From positions 647,575 through 711,574 of the forward strand of contig NZ_JAERQJ010000001.1 of the NCBI RefSeq assembly GCF_016735115.1: a stretch of 64,000 nt of DNA, given 5' to 3'. Shown one piece after another: positions 36,279-44,245 of this stretch. Position 1 is the first letter of the stretch; every line of letters begins with the position of its first letter. This DNA comes from Aquimarina mytili. Its GTDB lineage: Bacteria; Bacteroidota; Bacteroidia; Flavobacteriales; Flavobacteriaceae. The position numbers and the translations under genes were made by a program. Below the pieces are notes generated by a model. It saw only the letters and a program-made list of their open reading frames with translations. It did no database searches and was not told where the DNA came from.

Positions 36279-36821
36279 TTACGATTCAAACCACTTACTA
36301 AGTGCTATTTCTTTTCCATTGGGATATTTTACATCATAGGCCTGTGCCGTAAAATCGTTTTCTTTGATGTATGCATGTTTCTTGAGATATTCTGCCCCGC
36401 CGTAGTCACTAAAATCTTCTCGTATCGGTAAAACAGCAATATCTTCGGGCTTTTTTATGGTTGCAGCCAATCGCAGTACCCAATCGCACCATTTATCCTG
36501 AACTGCTGTCTCTGTAGCCAAAAAAATAAATTTACTATTTTCTCGTATTTGCTGTTGCAACTGTTTTGTAGTAGCATCACTTTTATCTTTAGGAATACTC
36601 TTATCAAGCCAATCTGCATGTAGTAGAACTCCAAAACCTTTTAGAAAGTTAATGGCACTATCCAGTTCTTCTAGTTCATCAGGATGATGAGAAATAAATA
36701 GCGTTACTTTAAGGTTTTTGGTTTCTTTTTTAAAGAGTTGTAGGCTTTCAGTAACATCTTTGGTATATATTCTCGCAGAGTTTCTTAATTGTAGTAACCC
36801 ATACTGTGGTAGTATACTCAT
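36279..36821 (-). CDS. TIR-like domain protein
   Basis: 180 residues. Residues about 37-150 have the TIR layout: VTLFISHHPDELEELDSAINF (in pieces 39-59), a second strand with GVLLHADW, and KFIFLATETAVQDKWCDW. The W-C-x-W block matches the helix that carries the catalytic Glu in NAD-cleaving TIR domains, but here the expected Glu position is Val115 (WCDWV), so NADase activity is doubtful. No other domain is attached. Stand-alone gene, convergent with the DUF5018-like lipoprotein. No partner of a known TIR defence system is seen nearby. Confidence 0.65.
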   Translation of the reverse strand: MSILPQYGLLQLRNSARIYTKDVTESLQLFKKETKNLKVTLFISHHPDELEELDSAINFLKGFGVLLHADWLDKSIPKDKSDATTKQLQQQIRENSKFIFLATETAVQDKWCDWVLRLAATIKKPEDIAVLPIREDFSDYGGAEYLKKHAYIKENDFTAQAYDVKYPNGKEIALSKWFES

Positions 36822-37022
36822 TAATAGTTTGACTTGGTTTATAAGAAAATATATAACGTTGTATTCTTAGATTTTGTTGTTTTTAATTTTATAAAATATT
36901 TATAATACATACGTTTTATGTAAGGGAGGTAATTGTCAGGTTTTTAAACTTTTGAAGCGCTAAAAGAATAACGTAAATATTTGTAAAAGAAAGTAGATTG
37001 TTTATACGTCGAACATGGATAC

Positions 37023-37262
37023 TCAAATTTTAGAATAGTGATATCCAAAAAATATTAAAATTAAGACCATAATTATTTTAAATATATAACCGACAAGAGC
37101 ATTTTTTTTAAGTTGTTTTGGGGTGTAAAATGAATTAAAATCTTTTTTACCTAAGTGGCATAAATATCTAATAATCGCACCAAACCATTCTGAAGAGTTT
37201 AGTGAGTTATCAGCTGCGTTTTGCGAATTTATATCTTCTTTTTTATTAGGATTTGAACTCAT
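37023..37262 (-). CDS. small hypothetical protein with C-terminal membrane helix
   Basis: 79 residues from the ATG at 37262 (an upstream in-frame ATG at 37295 is also possible, but MSSNPNKKED looks more natural). A polar, Asn/Ser-rich N-terminal part is followed by EWFGAIIRYLCHLGKKDF and one hydrophobic helix near the end (ALVGYIFKIIMVLILIFFGY). No family is recognised. It lies on the minus strand just past the repeat array at 37326-37735. Confidence 0.4.
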   Translation of the reverse strand: MSSNPNKKEDINSQNAADNSLNSSEWFGAIIRYLCHLGKKDFNSFYTPKQLKKNALVGYIFKIIMVLILIFFGYHYSKI

Positions 37263-37325
37263 ATTACACTTTACTATTTGACAAGAATTGATCAAATTTG
37301 TTACAATAATCGTTGCAAGAGGTAG

Positions 37326-37735
37326 AATATCTATTTGAAGGAGGCTCTACACCCTTTTCAATAGGTTTATTAGTTATGATTAGGTGGTTGTTTATAGATT
37401 CGAGATAGTTTAATATCCTTTTTAATGAGTGTCTAGCTCATGCTGGGGTAGTTGATTGCTCATTCGAATGGGTTGTATACTATTTCGAAGGGGTATTTTG
37501 CTCATTATAATAGGTTGGTGTACCGGTTTGAGACGGTTCGTAACCCATTCCAATAGGTTAAGAACCTGTTATAACCGGTCTATAACCTGCTCTAAGCACC
37601 TATACAACCTATTCGAAAGGGTGTAGAACCGCTTCGAAGGACTTTGGTAGATGTAATAAGGGGTTCAGGACCGATTCGAACCGGTCTATAACCGGGTTAG
37701 GGGTGGTTCAGAACCACCCCTTAGGGGGTAGCGAA
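37326..37735. repeat. array of about 19 degenerate palindromic units phased at 21 bp
   Basis: This fills the 37296-37756 gap. Units follow the pattern ACCnnTTCGAAnnGGT plus a short linker often ending in TATA. Cores start at 37463, 37484, 37505, 37527, 37548, 37569, 37590, 37612, 37633, 37654 and 37675, giving spacings of 21 or 22; weaker copies at the same phase extend left to about 37334 and right to about 37720. Perfect TTCGAA cores occur at 37463, 37484, 37612, 37633 and 37675; others vary (TTATAA, TTCCAA, CTCTAA). Because of the 22-base steps and stops no reading frame runs through it. 21 bp is two turns of B-DNA, so the cores lie on one face. Confidence 0.8.
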
Positions 37736-37756
37736 TGGGGTAGGTTAAAGAGTTGT

Positions 37757-38566
37757 TTACCTACGATATGTTTTAGAAGTAAAGGATTTATGAATTATTT
37801 TCCATTCTTCCTTTATTTTTAGCAGTAATAGGTAATCTATGGCTACTCGGTCTCTATCAGGTATGAGTACTTGTATCTTTGCAAGACCAGCATCATCTTC
37901 ATAATCTATAGATAGTACTTTTCCAATTCGATTAAATGTTTTGCCTTGGGTGAAGTTGGTTATGTATTTCTTTCCTGGGATAATACCCAGTGTATCTTTT
38001 TTTATATAATACAAATTAAAGTCTTTATGAAACGCTTTGTTTAGTCTCTCGGGTTTGCTATTGGCTGTACCTTCTATATAGTGTAGTAAGGTGGTATTGA
38101 TCTTGTCGATCTCTAGTGTGTTTTTAGCCTGTAAATCTGCAACGTTTTCAAAAGTATTAAGGTTGATGATTTTATGAAGGATTTTCCATGTTCCTTGTAT
38201 TTTTAATAGTAGCAGGTAGTCGGTTGCTACTCTATTTCTGTCAGGAAAATATACTTCGATCTTTGCTGATGCAGCATCGTTTTCATAATCAATAGTAATT
38301 ACTTTTCCGATTCGGTTATATTTTCTCCCTTTTTCTACACGTTTGATATAGCCCTTTCCATCTATAACTTTTAGGGTATCGCTATCCACAATAAATAGTT
38401 TGAAATCTTTGTGAAATGCTTTTTTTAATCGTTCGGGTTCTCCGTTGGCAGTACCTTCTATATAATGTTGTAATGTAGTGTTGATCAGCTCAATTTCGGT
38501 TTGTGCGTTTACTCCCAAATTCGAGATAAAGATAAATACTAAGGGTAGTATAAGGTTTTTTTTCAT
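37757..38566 (-). CDS. secreted protein with two NTF2-like (lumazine-binding-type) domains
   Basis: 269 residues from ATG at 38566, chosen because MKKNLILPLVFIF to VNAQ gives a clean signal peptide; an earlier in-frame ATG at 38626 adds 20 residues with no signal character. Two tandem copies of about 120 residues (about 25-140 and 150-265) each carry HYIEGTANGEPERLKKAFHK or HYIEGTANSKPERLNKAFHK, then NRIGKV and DYLLLLKI, the pattern of the putative lumazine-binding NTF2-like family. The ligand is unknown. Its 3-prime end borders the 21-bp array by about 20 bases. Confidence 0.75.
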   Translation of the reverse strand: MKKNLILPLVFIFISNLGVNAQTEIELINTTLQHYIEGTANGEPERLKKAFHKDFKLFIVDSDTLKVIDGKGYIKRVEKGRKYNRIGKVITIDYENDAASAKIEVYFPDRNRVATDYLLLLKIQGTWKILHKIINLNTFENVADLQAKNTLEIDKINTTLLHYIEGTANSKPERLNKAFHKDFNLYYIKKDTLGIIPGKKYITNFTQGKTFNRIGKVLSIDYEDDAGLAKIQVLIPDRDRVAIDYLLLLKIKEEWKIIHKSFTSKTYRR

Positions 38567-38723
38567 GGTGAGTTTTCTGATTTGTTTATGATGATTGATG
38601 ATAAACGTATTATGATCTGTAACCAAGATAACAAATACATAAGCGTCATGATAGATAATTATATTACAATTAACTATAGTTATGATGGAGAAGCAGCTTT
38701 ATCTCACTGGCCATGGCAAACTT

Positions 38724-40211
38724 TTATTTGCGGTGTACTAACTCCAATATTGTTTTGTACAGATCAGTTCTATATGCTTTCGCTTTTAACCAGGCATAAA
38801 AACTCATTTCAAAAATATCTTCCTGCTCAGGATCTGGAGTGGTTAGCGTATTCTGGATTTTTTCTTTAAAGGAAGCTGTAGTAATGATCTCGGGGTTTCG
38901 ATAATATTCGAGGACAAGTTTTAAAAATTCAAGTGCTCTGGTTTCACCATTATTTTTGAGATAGCTGCTATGCTTTTTTCTAAAGCTGTTTACTCGAGAT
39001 TCTACCAGGTCTAGATTATCGAGTTCAATATGCAATAAAATCTCGACCAGATTCTTTTTAATAACCCAAAGGATTCCGGTTTTTTCGGTATACCATGTGT
39101 CGCTATGATAAAAACCAGATATTATACCTAATGCATCTTTGAAGCGGGATTGCATAAAGTAAAATACAATCAGGCTTAGCTTTAGGTCTAAAATGTAAGA
39201 AGTCTGTTCTTTATGATGGTTGTCATCAAAAGTTTCGAGGGTGGCAATGGCTTGATCGGCATGCCCCGTATAATTAAGGTTTAGGGTGTGTAATAAGGTA
39301 TATTGAGGAAAAAACCGACGGTAATACTTATTTTGGCTTTTATGCATCTGGTTCGTCATCAATACCAGATAATGTTTCGATGTTTTAAAATCCTTATTCC
39401 TAAAATAAGCATTGGCTACATAATACAAAATCTGTATATGGTAGAATAGATGCTTATCAATGAGATCTTCTTTAGTGTTGATTTGGGTGTAGGCTTCTTC
39501 TACAAAAGGAAGAATGGTATAATAGTCTCTAGAGGCCTGTGCGGCTTTGTTGGTGATTTCTAAAATCTTAAATAAAGACCTAAAGGTAAGGTCTTGTGTG
39601 GTCGAGATCCCAAACTTGAATAAAGCATCTTGTATTACGACAACAAAATCCTGATGATGTTGGATAAGTTTGTTCTGTACCGTTGCATAAAAGAGATTAA
39701 GGTTTTCTTCTTGTTGTATTGATGCTTTATTGTTTTTAAAATTATGAATAAGCGATTCTAGTGATAGTGATGTGTTAAGATGAGCATATTGAATTTTGGT
39801 GTAGTAAATCTCATTTAAAATGCTGTAAAGATCATATATTTTTGCTTTTTGCTCGGCTTTATTCAAAGTTTTAAACGCTATCCTGTACTGTTTTTGTTCA
39901 AAAAAGATTCTACTCGCTAATAATAATTTAAGAATCTCCATTTCTTCAGAAGTTTCTCCTTCTAAACTTTTCGAGGCAACAAAATCGATTAGACTATCAT
40001 GTAACCTTTTGCTTAACGCATGAAAAGCTCCTTTAGATTGTTTTCCGTAGATTTTTATGTCTAGGTTTTTGACTTCCTCAGCAGTGTCTAAAAGCTTAAA
40101 TAATTGTATGTTTTTAGTATCATTTCTTTTGTTTTTTTGTTTCAAAAGCGCAATAAAACTTCTCTTCTCTTCATCAGATAAAGTGCGAATTATAGATGAA
40201 ATGATGTTCAT
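38724..40211 (-). CDS. alpha-helical (TPR-like) protein of unknown function
   Basis: 495 residues, nearly all helical, without signal peptide or membrane segments. It begins MNIISSIIRTLSDEEKRSFI and consists of helix pairs with spaced aromatic and Ala residues, as in TPR-like solenoids (for example around YRIAFKTLNKAEQKAK). Proteins of this size with the same start occur in flavobacteria without assigned function (general impression). A TATATTTG box at 40241-40234 lies 23 bases upstream on its strand. Single gene. Confidence 0.5.
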   Translation of the reverse strand: MNIISSIIRTLSDEEKRSFIALLKQKNKRNDTKNIQLFKLLDTAEEVKNLDIKIYGKQSKGAFHALSKRLHDSLIDFVASKSLEGETSEEMEILKLLLASRIFFEQKQYRIAFKTLNKAEQKAKIYDLYSILNEIYYTKIQYAHLNTSLSLESLIHNFKNNKASIQQEENLNLFYATVQNKLIQHHQDFVVVIQDALFKFGISTTQDLTFRSLFKILEITNKAAQASRDYYTILPFVEEAYTQINTKEDLIDKHLFYHIQILYYVANAYFRNKDFKTSKHYLVLMTNQMHKSQNKYYRRFFPQYTLLHTLNLNYTGHADQAIATLETFDDNHHKEQTSYILDLKLSLIVFYFMQSRFKDALGIISGFYHSDTWYTEKTGILWVIKKNLVEILLHIELDNLDLVESRVNSFRKKHSSYLKNNGETRALEFLKLVLEYYRNPEIITTASFKEKIQNTLTTPDPEQEDIFEMSFYAWLKAKAYRTDLYKTILELVHRK

Positions 40212-40233
40212 TATATCGTAATTAGCTGTGGTT

Positions 40234-40241
40234 CAAATATA
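40234..40241 (-). promoter_or_regulatory. candidate -7 box for the 38724-40211 gene
   Basis: TATATTTG on the minus strand matches TAnnTTTG exactly, 23 bases before the start codon; the -33 region is AT-rich without a clear TTTG. Confidence 0.4.
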
Positions 40242-40306
40242 CTATAAATACTATATTTTTATTATATAAATATAAATTATATCGTAAGTTTTTTGAAAAA
40301 ATAGAA

Positions 40307-40337
40307 TTTGCCCAGAGATAAAACCACTGCACATTTG
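40307..40337 (+). promoter_or_regulatory. candidate promoter of the YiaAB gene
   Basis: TTTG at 40307-40310 is separated by 19 bases from CACATTTG at 40330-40337 (one mismatch to TAnnTTTG). This would start the transcript near 40344, which supports the ATG at 40371 and excludes the earlier in-frame ATG at 40308. Confidence 0.5.
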
Positions 40338-40370
40338 TACCATAAATTAATCATCAAAAACAAAATTATC

Positions 40371-40850
40371 ATGGATTACAAATTTAGTAACGACGTATCT
40401 CAGGATACGGTAACAGAAAAAAAGGAAAAGAAAAAAAACAAAACATATGATCAAAAGCCAACACCGGCTTTTATATCAGCATCATGGTCTGCATTGTTTA
40501 TTGGTATGATATCGTATTGTACTGGTTTATGGAATGCAGATATGTTGCTTAATGAAAAAGGGTACTACTTCACGATCCTCTTATTTGGATTGTTCTCTGC
40601 AGTATCTGTACAAAAAAGTGTTAGGGATAGGTTAGAAGGCATCCCGGTAACCGAAATTTATTATGGGATTAGTTGGTTTACAACACTTACTTCTATTTTA
40701 TTATTAATTATCGGTTTATGGAATGCCGATCTGGAGTTAAGTGAAAAAGGGTTCTATGGGATGTCTTTTGCCCTAAGTTTATTTGCTGCAATTGCAGTAC
40801 AGAAAAATACCAGGGATAAAAAGTTTATAGAAAATCAAGAAGAAAAGTAA
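40371..40850 (+). CDS. YiaA/YiaB-family inner-membrane protein
   Basis: 159 residues from ATG at 40371. After a charged, Lys-rich N terminus, two similar units of two helices follow: [20 protein letters not shown] with [19 protein letters not shown], then [19 protein letters not shown] with [19 protein letters not shown]. Both end with a VRD or TRD motif, the YiaAB two-helix domain pattern. Function of this family is unknown. Single gene followed by a terminator-like hairpin at 40937-40969. Confidence 0.85.
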   Translation: MDYKFSNDVSQDTVTEKKEKKKNKTYDQKPTPAFISASWSALFIGMISYCTGLWNADMLLNEKGYYFTILLFGLFSAVSVQKSVRDRLEGIPVTEIYYGISWFTTLTSILLLIIGLWNADLELSEKGFYGMSFALSLFAAIAVQKNTRDKKFIENQEEK

Positions 40851-40936
40851 GAAATCAAAAGAAGAGGCCGTGTTTATTTAATTGTGCAAATGGTTACATG
40901 AACATCCGGGGGGAGGCCTCTTGTTTTGATGATTTG

Positions 40937-40969
40937 AAAAGACGGCTGTGTGGCTGCAGTCGTCTTTTT
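40937..40969 (+). terminator. intrinsic terminator before the DUF2157 gene
   Basis: AAAAGACGGCTG pairs with CAGTCGTCTTTT (one mismatch), followed by TATT. A looser AGAGGCC/GGCCTCT pair sits just upstream (40863-40921). Confidence 0.7.
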
Positions 40970-40999
40970 ATTAACTTTATAACTAAACAATAGTATAAC

Positions 41000-42301
41000 A
41001 TGGGTTCAAAGTTTAACAAAGAACTGCAAACATTGGTAAAAGATAAGGTGATCTCGCCAGAGCTTGCAGATAAAATAGAGCAGTATTATGCTACCAGAGA
41101 TATCGGGAAACCGAATAAATTATTTACGGTTTTCGGGATTTTTGGTGCATTATTGATTGGGTCGGGTGTTATTTTAATGTTGGCTCATAATTGGGATGAA
41201 TTCTCAAGAACCATAAAAACAATCTTAGCATTTTTGCCATTGCTAGTAGGGCAATTTTTAACAGGTTTTTCTATACTCAAAGAAAAAAGTAAAACATGGA
41301 AAGAAGCATCTGCTACATTCCTTTTCTTTTCGGTAGGCGCATGTATCGCTTTGATAAGTCAAATCTATAATATTCCAGGAGATTTAGGAGTGTATTTGCT
41401 CACTTGGGTTGCTCTTTGTTTGCCCTTGATTTATCTGTTGCGATCTAATGCTGTGGCATTATTATCAATATTATTAAGTACCTATTATGCACTAGAAATT
41501 GGTCTGTGGAGATTTAGAGATAATACGACTCCATGGCTGTATATAGTACTATTTTTGACCATACTCCCTCAGTATTGGAGGTTAATTAAAACGAAAATAA
41601 ACAGCAACACACTAACTATCTTTAACTGGGCAATACCCATAAGTATAACAATTGCTTTGGCTGCTTTTATTGGAACTAGTGATACTCTTGGATTTGTAAT
41701 GTACATCACACTTTTTGGAGTATTGTATAACATAGGAAGACTTCCAGTATTTAGAGATTTGAAGGTCTTTAGAAATGGTTCTTTAATTATAGGGTCACTA
41801 GGAACAGTAATTTGCATGCTAATCTTTACGTTTAAATGGATATGGAGTGAGTTTCCGGATAACCCCAATTACAATACCCACGAATGGTATATGACCCTAG
41901 TTCTACTTGCAATAGCGCTTTTGGTTTTAGGATACTCAATCTGGAAAAAAGGATGGAGAGCAACAAATTTATTTCAGGTAACTTTTGTAGTATTCTGGAT
42001 CGTATATTTTTTGTTCTCGACCTTTGGGGCGCTACCCGTAATACTTATGAATATACTTGTGTTTGCTTTAGGGATTTCGGCAATTAAAATTGGTGCAGAC
42101 AAGTTTGATTTTAAAATTCTTAATTATGGATTACTTATTATCTCAATACTTATAGCGTGTAGGTTTTTTGATACTGGAATGGGATTTATAGTAAAAGGAA
42201 TTTTATTTGTTTTAGCGGGAACAGGATTCTTTTTAACGAACTATTTTATGTTGAAGCGACAGCAGAAAATTTCAAAACAATTAAAAGATTTACAATTATG
42301 A
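41000..42301 (+). CDS. DUF2157 multi-pass membrane protein
   Basis: 433 residues: a cytoplasmic N-terminal helical part (residues 1-40, ELQTLVKDKVISPELADKIE) typical of DUF2157, then about 12 membrane helices. The first helices contain FTVFGIFGALLIGSGVILML and HNWDEFSR, both common in this family. The role is unknown. Its last codon overlaps the start of the GDYXXLXY gene by four bases (ATGA), the usual pairing of these two families, which suggests a functional complex. Confidence 0.88.
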   Translation: MGSKFNKELQTLVKDKVISPELADKIEQYYATRDIGKPNKLFTVFGIFGALLIGSGVILMLAHNWDEFSRTIKTILAFLPLLVGQFLTGFSILKEKSKTWKEASATFLFFSVGACIALISQIYNIPGDLGVYLLTWVALCLPLIYLLRSNAVALLSILLSTYYALEIGLWRFRDNTTPWLYIVLFLTILPQYWRLIKTKINSNTLTIFNWAIPISITIALAAFIGTSDTLGFVMYITLFGVLYNIGRLPVFRDLKVFRNGSLIIGSLGTVICMLIFTFKWIWSEFPDNPNYNTHEWYMTLVLLAIALLVLGYSIWKKGWRATNLFQVTFVVFWIVYFLFSTFGALPVILMNILVFALGISAIKIGADKFDFKILNYGLLIISILIACRFFDTGMGFIVKGILFVLAGTGFFLTNYFMLKRQQKISKQLKDLQL

Positions 42302-42849
42302 AGATAATTCACGTATTTATAGGGTTTGTAATAGTAGCATTGATACAGATTTTTGTTCCATTACAAATGATCTGGCAACAGGAAGATGTATTGAGTTCAG
42401 GAGAAGTATATAAGTTCAAAACCAGACCAATAGACCCAACAGATCCTTTTAGAGGGAAATATATAACGTTACAGTACGAGATGAATTCTTTTACTATGGC
42501 AGATACAACATATATTCAAGGAGATAAGATATTTGTGTATATAGAAAATGATGATGCAGGTTATGCCAAGGTACATTCGTTAAGTAAAACTGATCTTAGA
42601 TTGGATAAAGACTATGTTATTGCCAAAGTAACAGGGAATCATAAAGATGTTATAAATTTTAAACTGCCTTTCGATAGATTTTATATGGAAGAAACCAAGG
42701 CTTATGATGCGGAAAAAGCATATAGAGAGAATAATCGAAACAATACACAAAACGATGTATATGCATTGGTACATATTAAAGAAGGAAAATCAGTGCTTAA
42801 AGATGTGATCATTAATGGAATTTCAATACAAAAATTTGTAGAGAAATAG
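42298..42849 (+). CDS. GDYXXLXY-domain membrane-anchored protein
   Basis: 183 residues: an N-terminal membrane helix (HVFIGFVIVALIQIFVPLQM), then an extracytoplasmic domain carrying FRGKYITLQYEMN, the family signature (G-x-Y-x-x-L-x-Y). A later segment KLPFDRFYMEETKA is also typical. Function unknown, but consistently paired with DUF2157 proteins, as here with a four-base overlap. Confidence 0.87.
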   Translation: MKIIHVFIGFVIVALIQIFVPLQMIWQQEDVLSSGEVYKFKTRPIDPTDPFRGKYITLQYEMNSFTMADTTYIQGDKIFVYIENDDAGYAKVHSLSKTDLRLDKDYVIAKVTGNHKDVINFKLPFDRFYMEETKAYDAEKAYRENNRNNTQNDVYALVHIKEGKSVLKDVIINGISIQKFVEK

Positions 42850-42915
42850 TTTCAAATTAAACCTTTATCAAATACTGAAGTCTTATATCATATAGAAAAC
42901 AAAAAAACTAGAGAT

Positions 42916-43260
42916 ATGAAGACAATATTGAAATTACTTATTCCGATTATATTACTTTCTTTTTTTACTACATCTTGTGCTACAACAGTTAGGGTGCGAC
43001 CTGCTCGTGGAGTTGTGGTTACAAAGTTACATCATCCAAAGATTGTTGTGCATAATAATGTAAGATACTATAGAAGTAATGGAACCTGGTATGTTAAACA
43101 AAATAGAGGATATAGAACTATTGCCGCTCCGGTAGGTGTACGAGTTACGACTTTGCCAAGAGGATATCGTGTTGTAAAAGTAAGAGGAGTAAAATATTAT
43201 ACCTATAGAGGGGTATATTACAAAAGATCAGGAAGAAAATACATTGTGGTTAATGTGTAG
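42916..43260 (+). CDS. DUF6515-like small lipoprotein
   Basis: 114 residues with a lipoprotein signal (FFTTSC, Cys21). The mature part is basic and Tyr/Val/Arg-rich with repeated YYRSNGTWYVKQ, GYRTIAAPVGVRVTTLP, GYRVVKVRGVKYYTYRGVYY and YKRSG motifs, as in DUF6515 proteins. Likely an envelope protein; function unknown. Followed by a strong terminator. Confidence 0.7.
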   Translation: MKTILKLLIPIILLSFFTTSCATTVRVRPARGVVVTKLHHPKIVVHNNVRYYRSNGTWYVKQNRGYRTIAAPVGVRVTTLPRGYRVVKVRGVKYYTYRGVYYKRSGRKYIVVNV

Positions 43261-43280
43261 TTGATAGTTAGTTTGTGATG

Positions 43281-43332
43281 AGTGGGTAGTTTCTAGAAGT
43301 TCGTGATTTCTATACTACCCACTTATTATTTT
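43281..43332 (+). terminator. intrinsic terminator with long loop
   Basis: A perfect 10-bp stem (AGTGGGTAGT with ACTACCCACT) spans a 23-base loop and ends in TATTATTTTT; it separates the convergent genes ending at 43260 and 43340. Confidence 0.7.
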
Positions 43333-43339
43333 TAAACGA

Positions 43340-43939
43340 TTACCAGGCTTCTTCGATTTTTATTCGTTTTCCATTTTGATAAGATCCGATAAACGCATTT
43401 CTAAAACCAAGTTTCACCAACTCTCTACGAAAACGTTTGGCTTCTGCGAGGGTTTCAAAATTTCCTAAAGCATATTTATTATATCCTTCACTTTTGATTT
43501 CTTTAAAATTGACAAAGTTATCCGAGTACATCGATAGATTTTTTTCTTCGAAAGCTCCTATTTGTACTGCATATACCAATTCGCCTTCAATAGAACCAGC
43601 AGACTCTCCGGTATCAGCATCTAATTCTTGATTCATCGATACATTTTGAAGTGTAACTTCCAGTTCAGCAATTTTATTCTCAAGGATTTCTAATTCTGAT
43701 TTATGATCTTTTTCAGAAATCATGCCTGTTGTACCAAAGTTCATGAAATATACTGTTCCGGCAATTCCTAATACTGCCAGGATCCCTAGGATAATTGTTG
43801 CAATCTTAAACTTCCTGGAGTTCTCCTTTTCATCTTTAACTGCTTTTTCGCTAAGATATTTAGCGCTTTGTGTAGCTTCTTCGGCTTTATATATTTGATC
43901 CTTAAGGTCTTGTAGTTCTTCGTCTGTGATAAATGCCAT
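43340..43939 (-). CDS. SPOR-domain membrane protein
   Basis: 199 residues: a cytoplasmic coiled-coil-like N terminus (DEELQDLKDQIYKAEEATQS), one membrane helix (about 46-66), a periplasmic coiled coil (KSELEILENKIAELEVTLQ) and a C-terminal SPOR domain (about 125-199, VYAVQIGAFEEKNL and LAEAKRFRRELVKLGF). SPOR domains bind denuded peptidoglycan at division sites, so a cell-wall or division-related role is likely. The gene has a good promoter at 43963-43993 and stands alone. Confidence 0.88.
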   Translation of the reverse strand: MAFITDEELQDLKDQIYKAEEATQSAKYLSEKAVKDEKENSRKFKIATIILGILAVLGIAGTVYFMNFGTTGMISEKDHKSELEILENKIAELEVTLQNVSMNQELDADTGESAGSIEGELVYAVQIGAFEEKNLSMYSDNFVNFKEIKSEGYNKYALGNFETLAEAKRFRRELVKLGFRNAFIGSYQNGKRIKIEEAW

Positions 43940-43962
43940 GGTTGTTAGTTTTTTTGAACACT

Positions 43963-43993
43963 CAAATATAGGAGATTCTTATAAAACTTCAAG
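43963..43993 (-). promoter_or_regulatory. promoter of the SPOR-domain gene
   Basis: TATATTTG (minus strand, 43970-43963) is an exact -7 box, with CTTG about 20 bases upstream (43993-43990) as -33, 24 bases before the start codon at 43939. Confidence 0.5.
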
Positions 43994-44192
43994 AGTTTGG
44001 TGCACTTAGCATATAATTAGTATACATAATACTAAAAATTGATTAGCAATTAGATAGGGATATTTGAAATACTTAAAGTTTATTTAATTGACAGGTAACA
44101 TTGGTATAGCTGTACAGGAATATCTTTGATATAGACAATCTGAAACCGCAGTAAATATAACTTCGGTAGTATTAGAATTTATTTTTTAGGGG

Positions 44193-44226
44193 AAAAACGC
44201 AACCGGTAGGGTTGCGTTTTATTTTT
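44193..44226 (-). terminator. intrinsic terminator after lysS (bidirectional shape)
   Basis: A perfect 11-bp stem (AAAACGCAACC with GGTTGCGTTTT) and 5-base loop, 20 bases past the lysS stop codon. Confidence 0.8.
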
Positions 44227-44245
44227 GTGTCTTTGTCCTATAGAT

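Larger units (their letters stand above)
43940..44245. other. intergenic region between the SPOR and lysS genes
   Basis: 306 bases holding the SPOR promoter (43963-43993), a small inverted repeat TAGTAT/ATACTA near 44011-44027, and the strong terminator at 44193-44226. No further gene or RNA is recognised. Confidence 0.5.

Noticed and set aside
37671..37683. A GGTTCGAATC-like T-arm sequence (minus strand) suggesting a tRNA gene
   Set aside because: It is one unit of the 21-bp palindromic array; no acceptor stem, D-arm or anticodon arm fits around it.
38582..38869. 95-residue plus-strand frame between two minus-strand genes
   Set aside because: Its second half is antisense to the helical protein gene and the first half has no recognisable features or start context.
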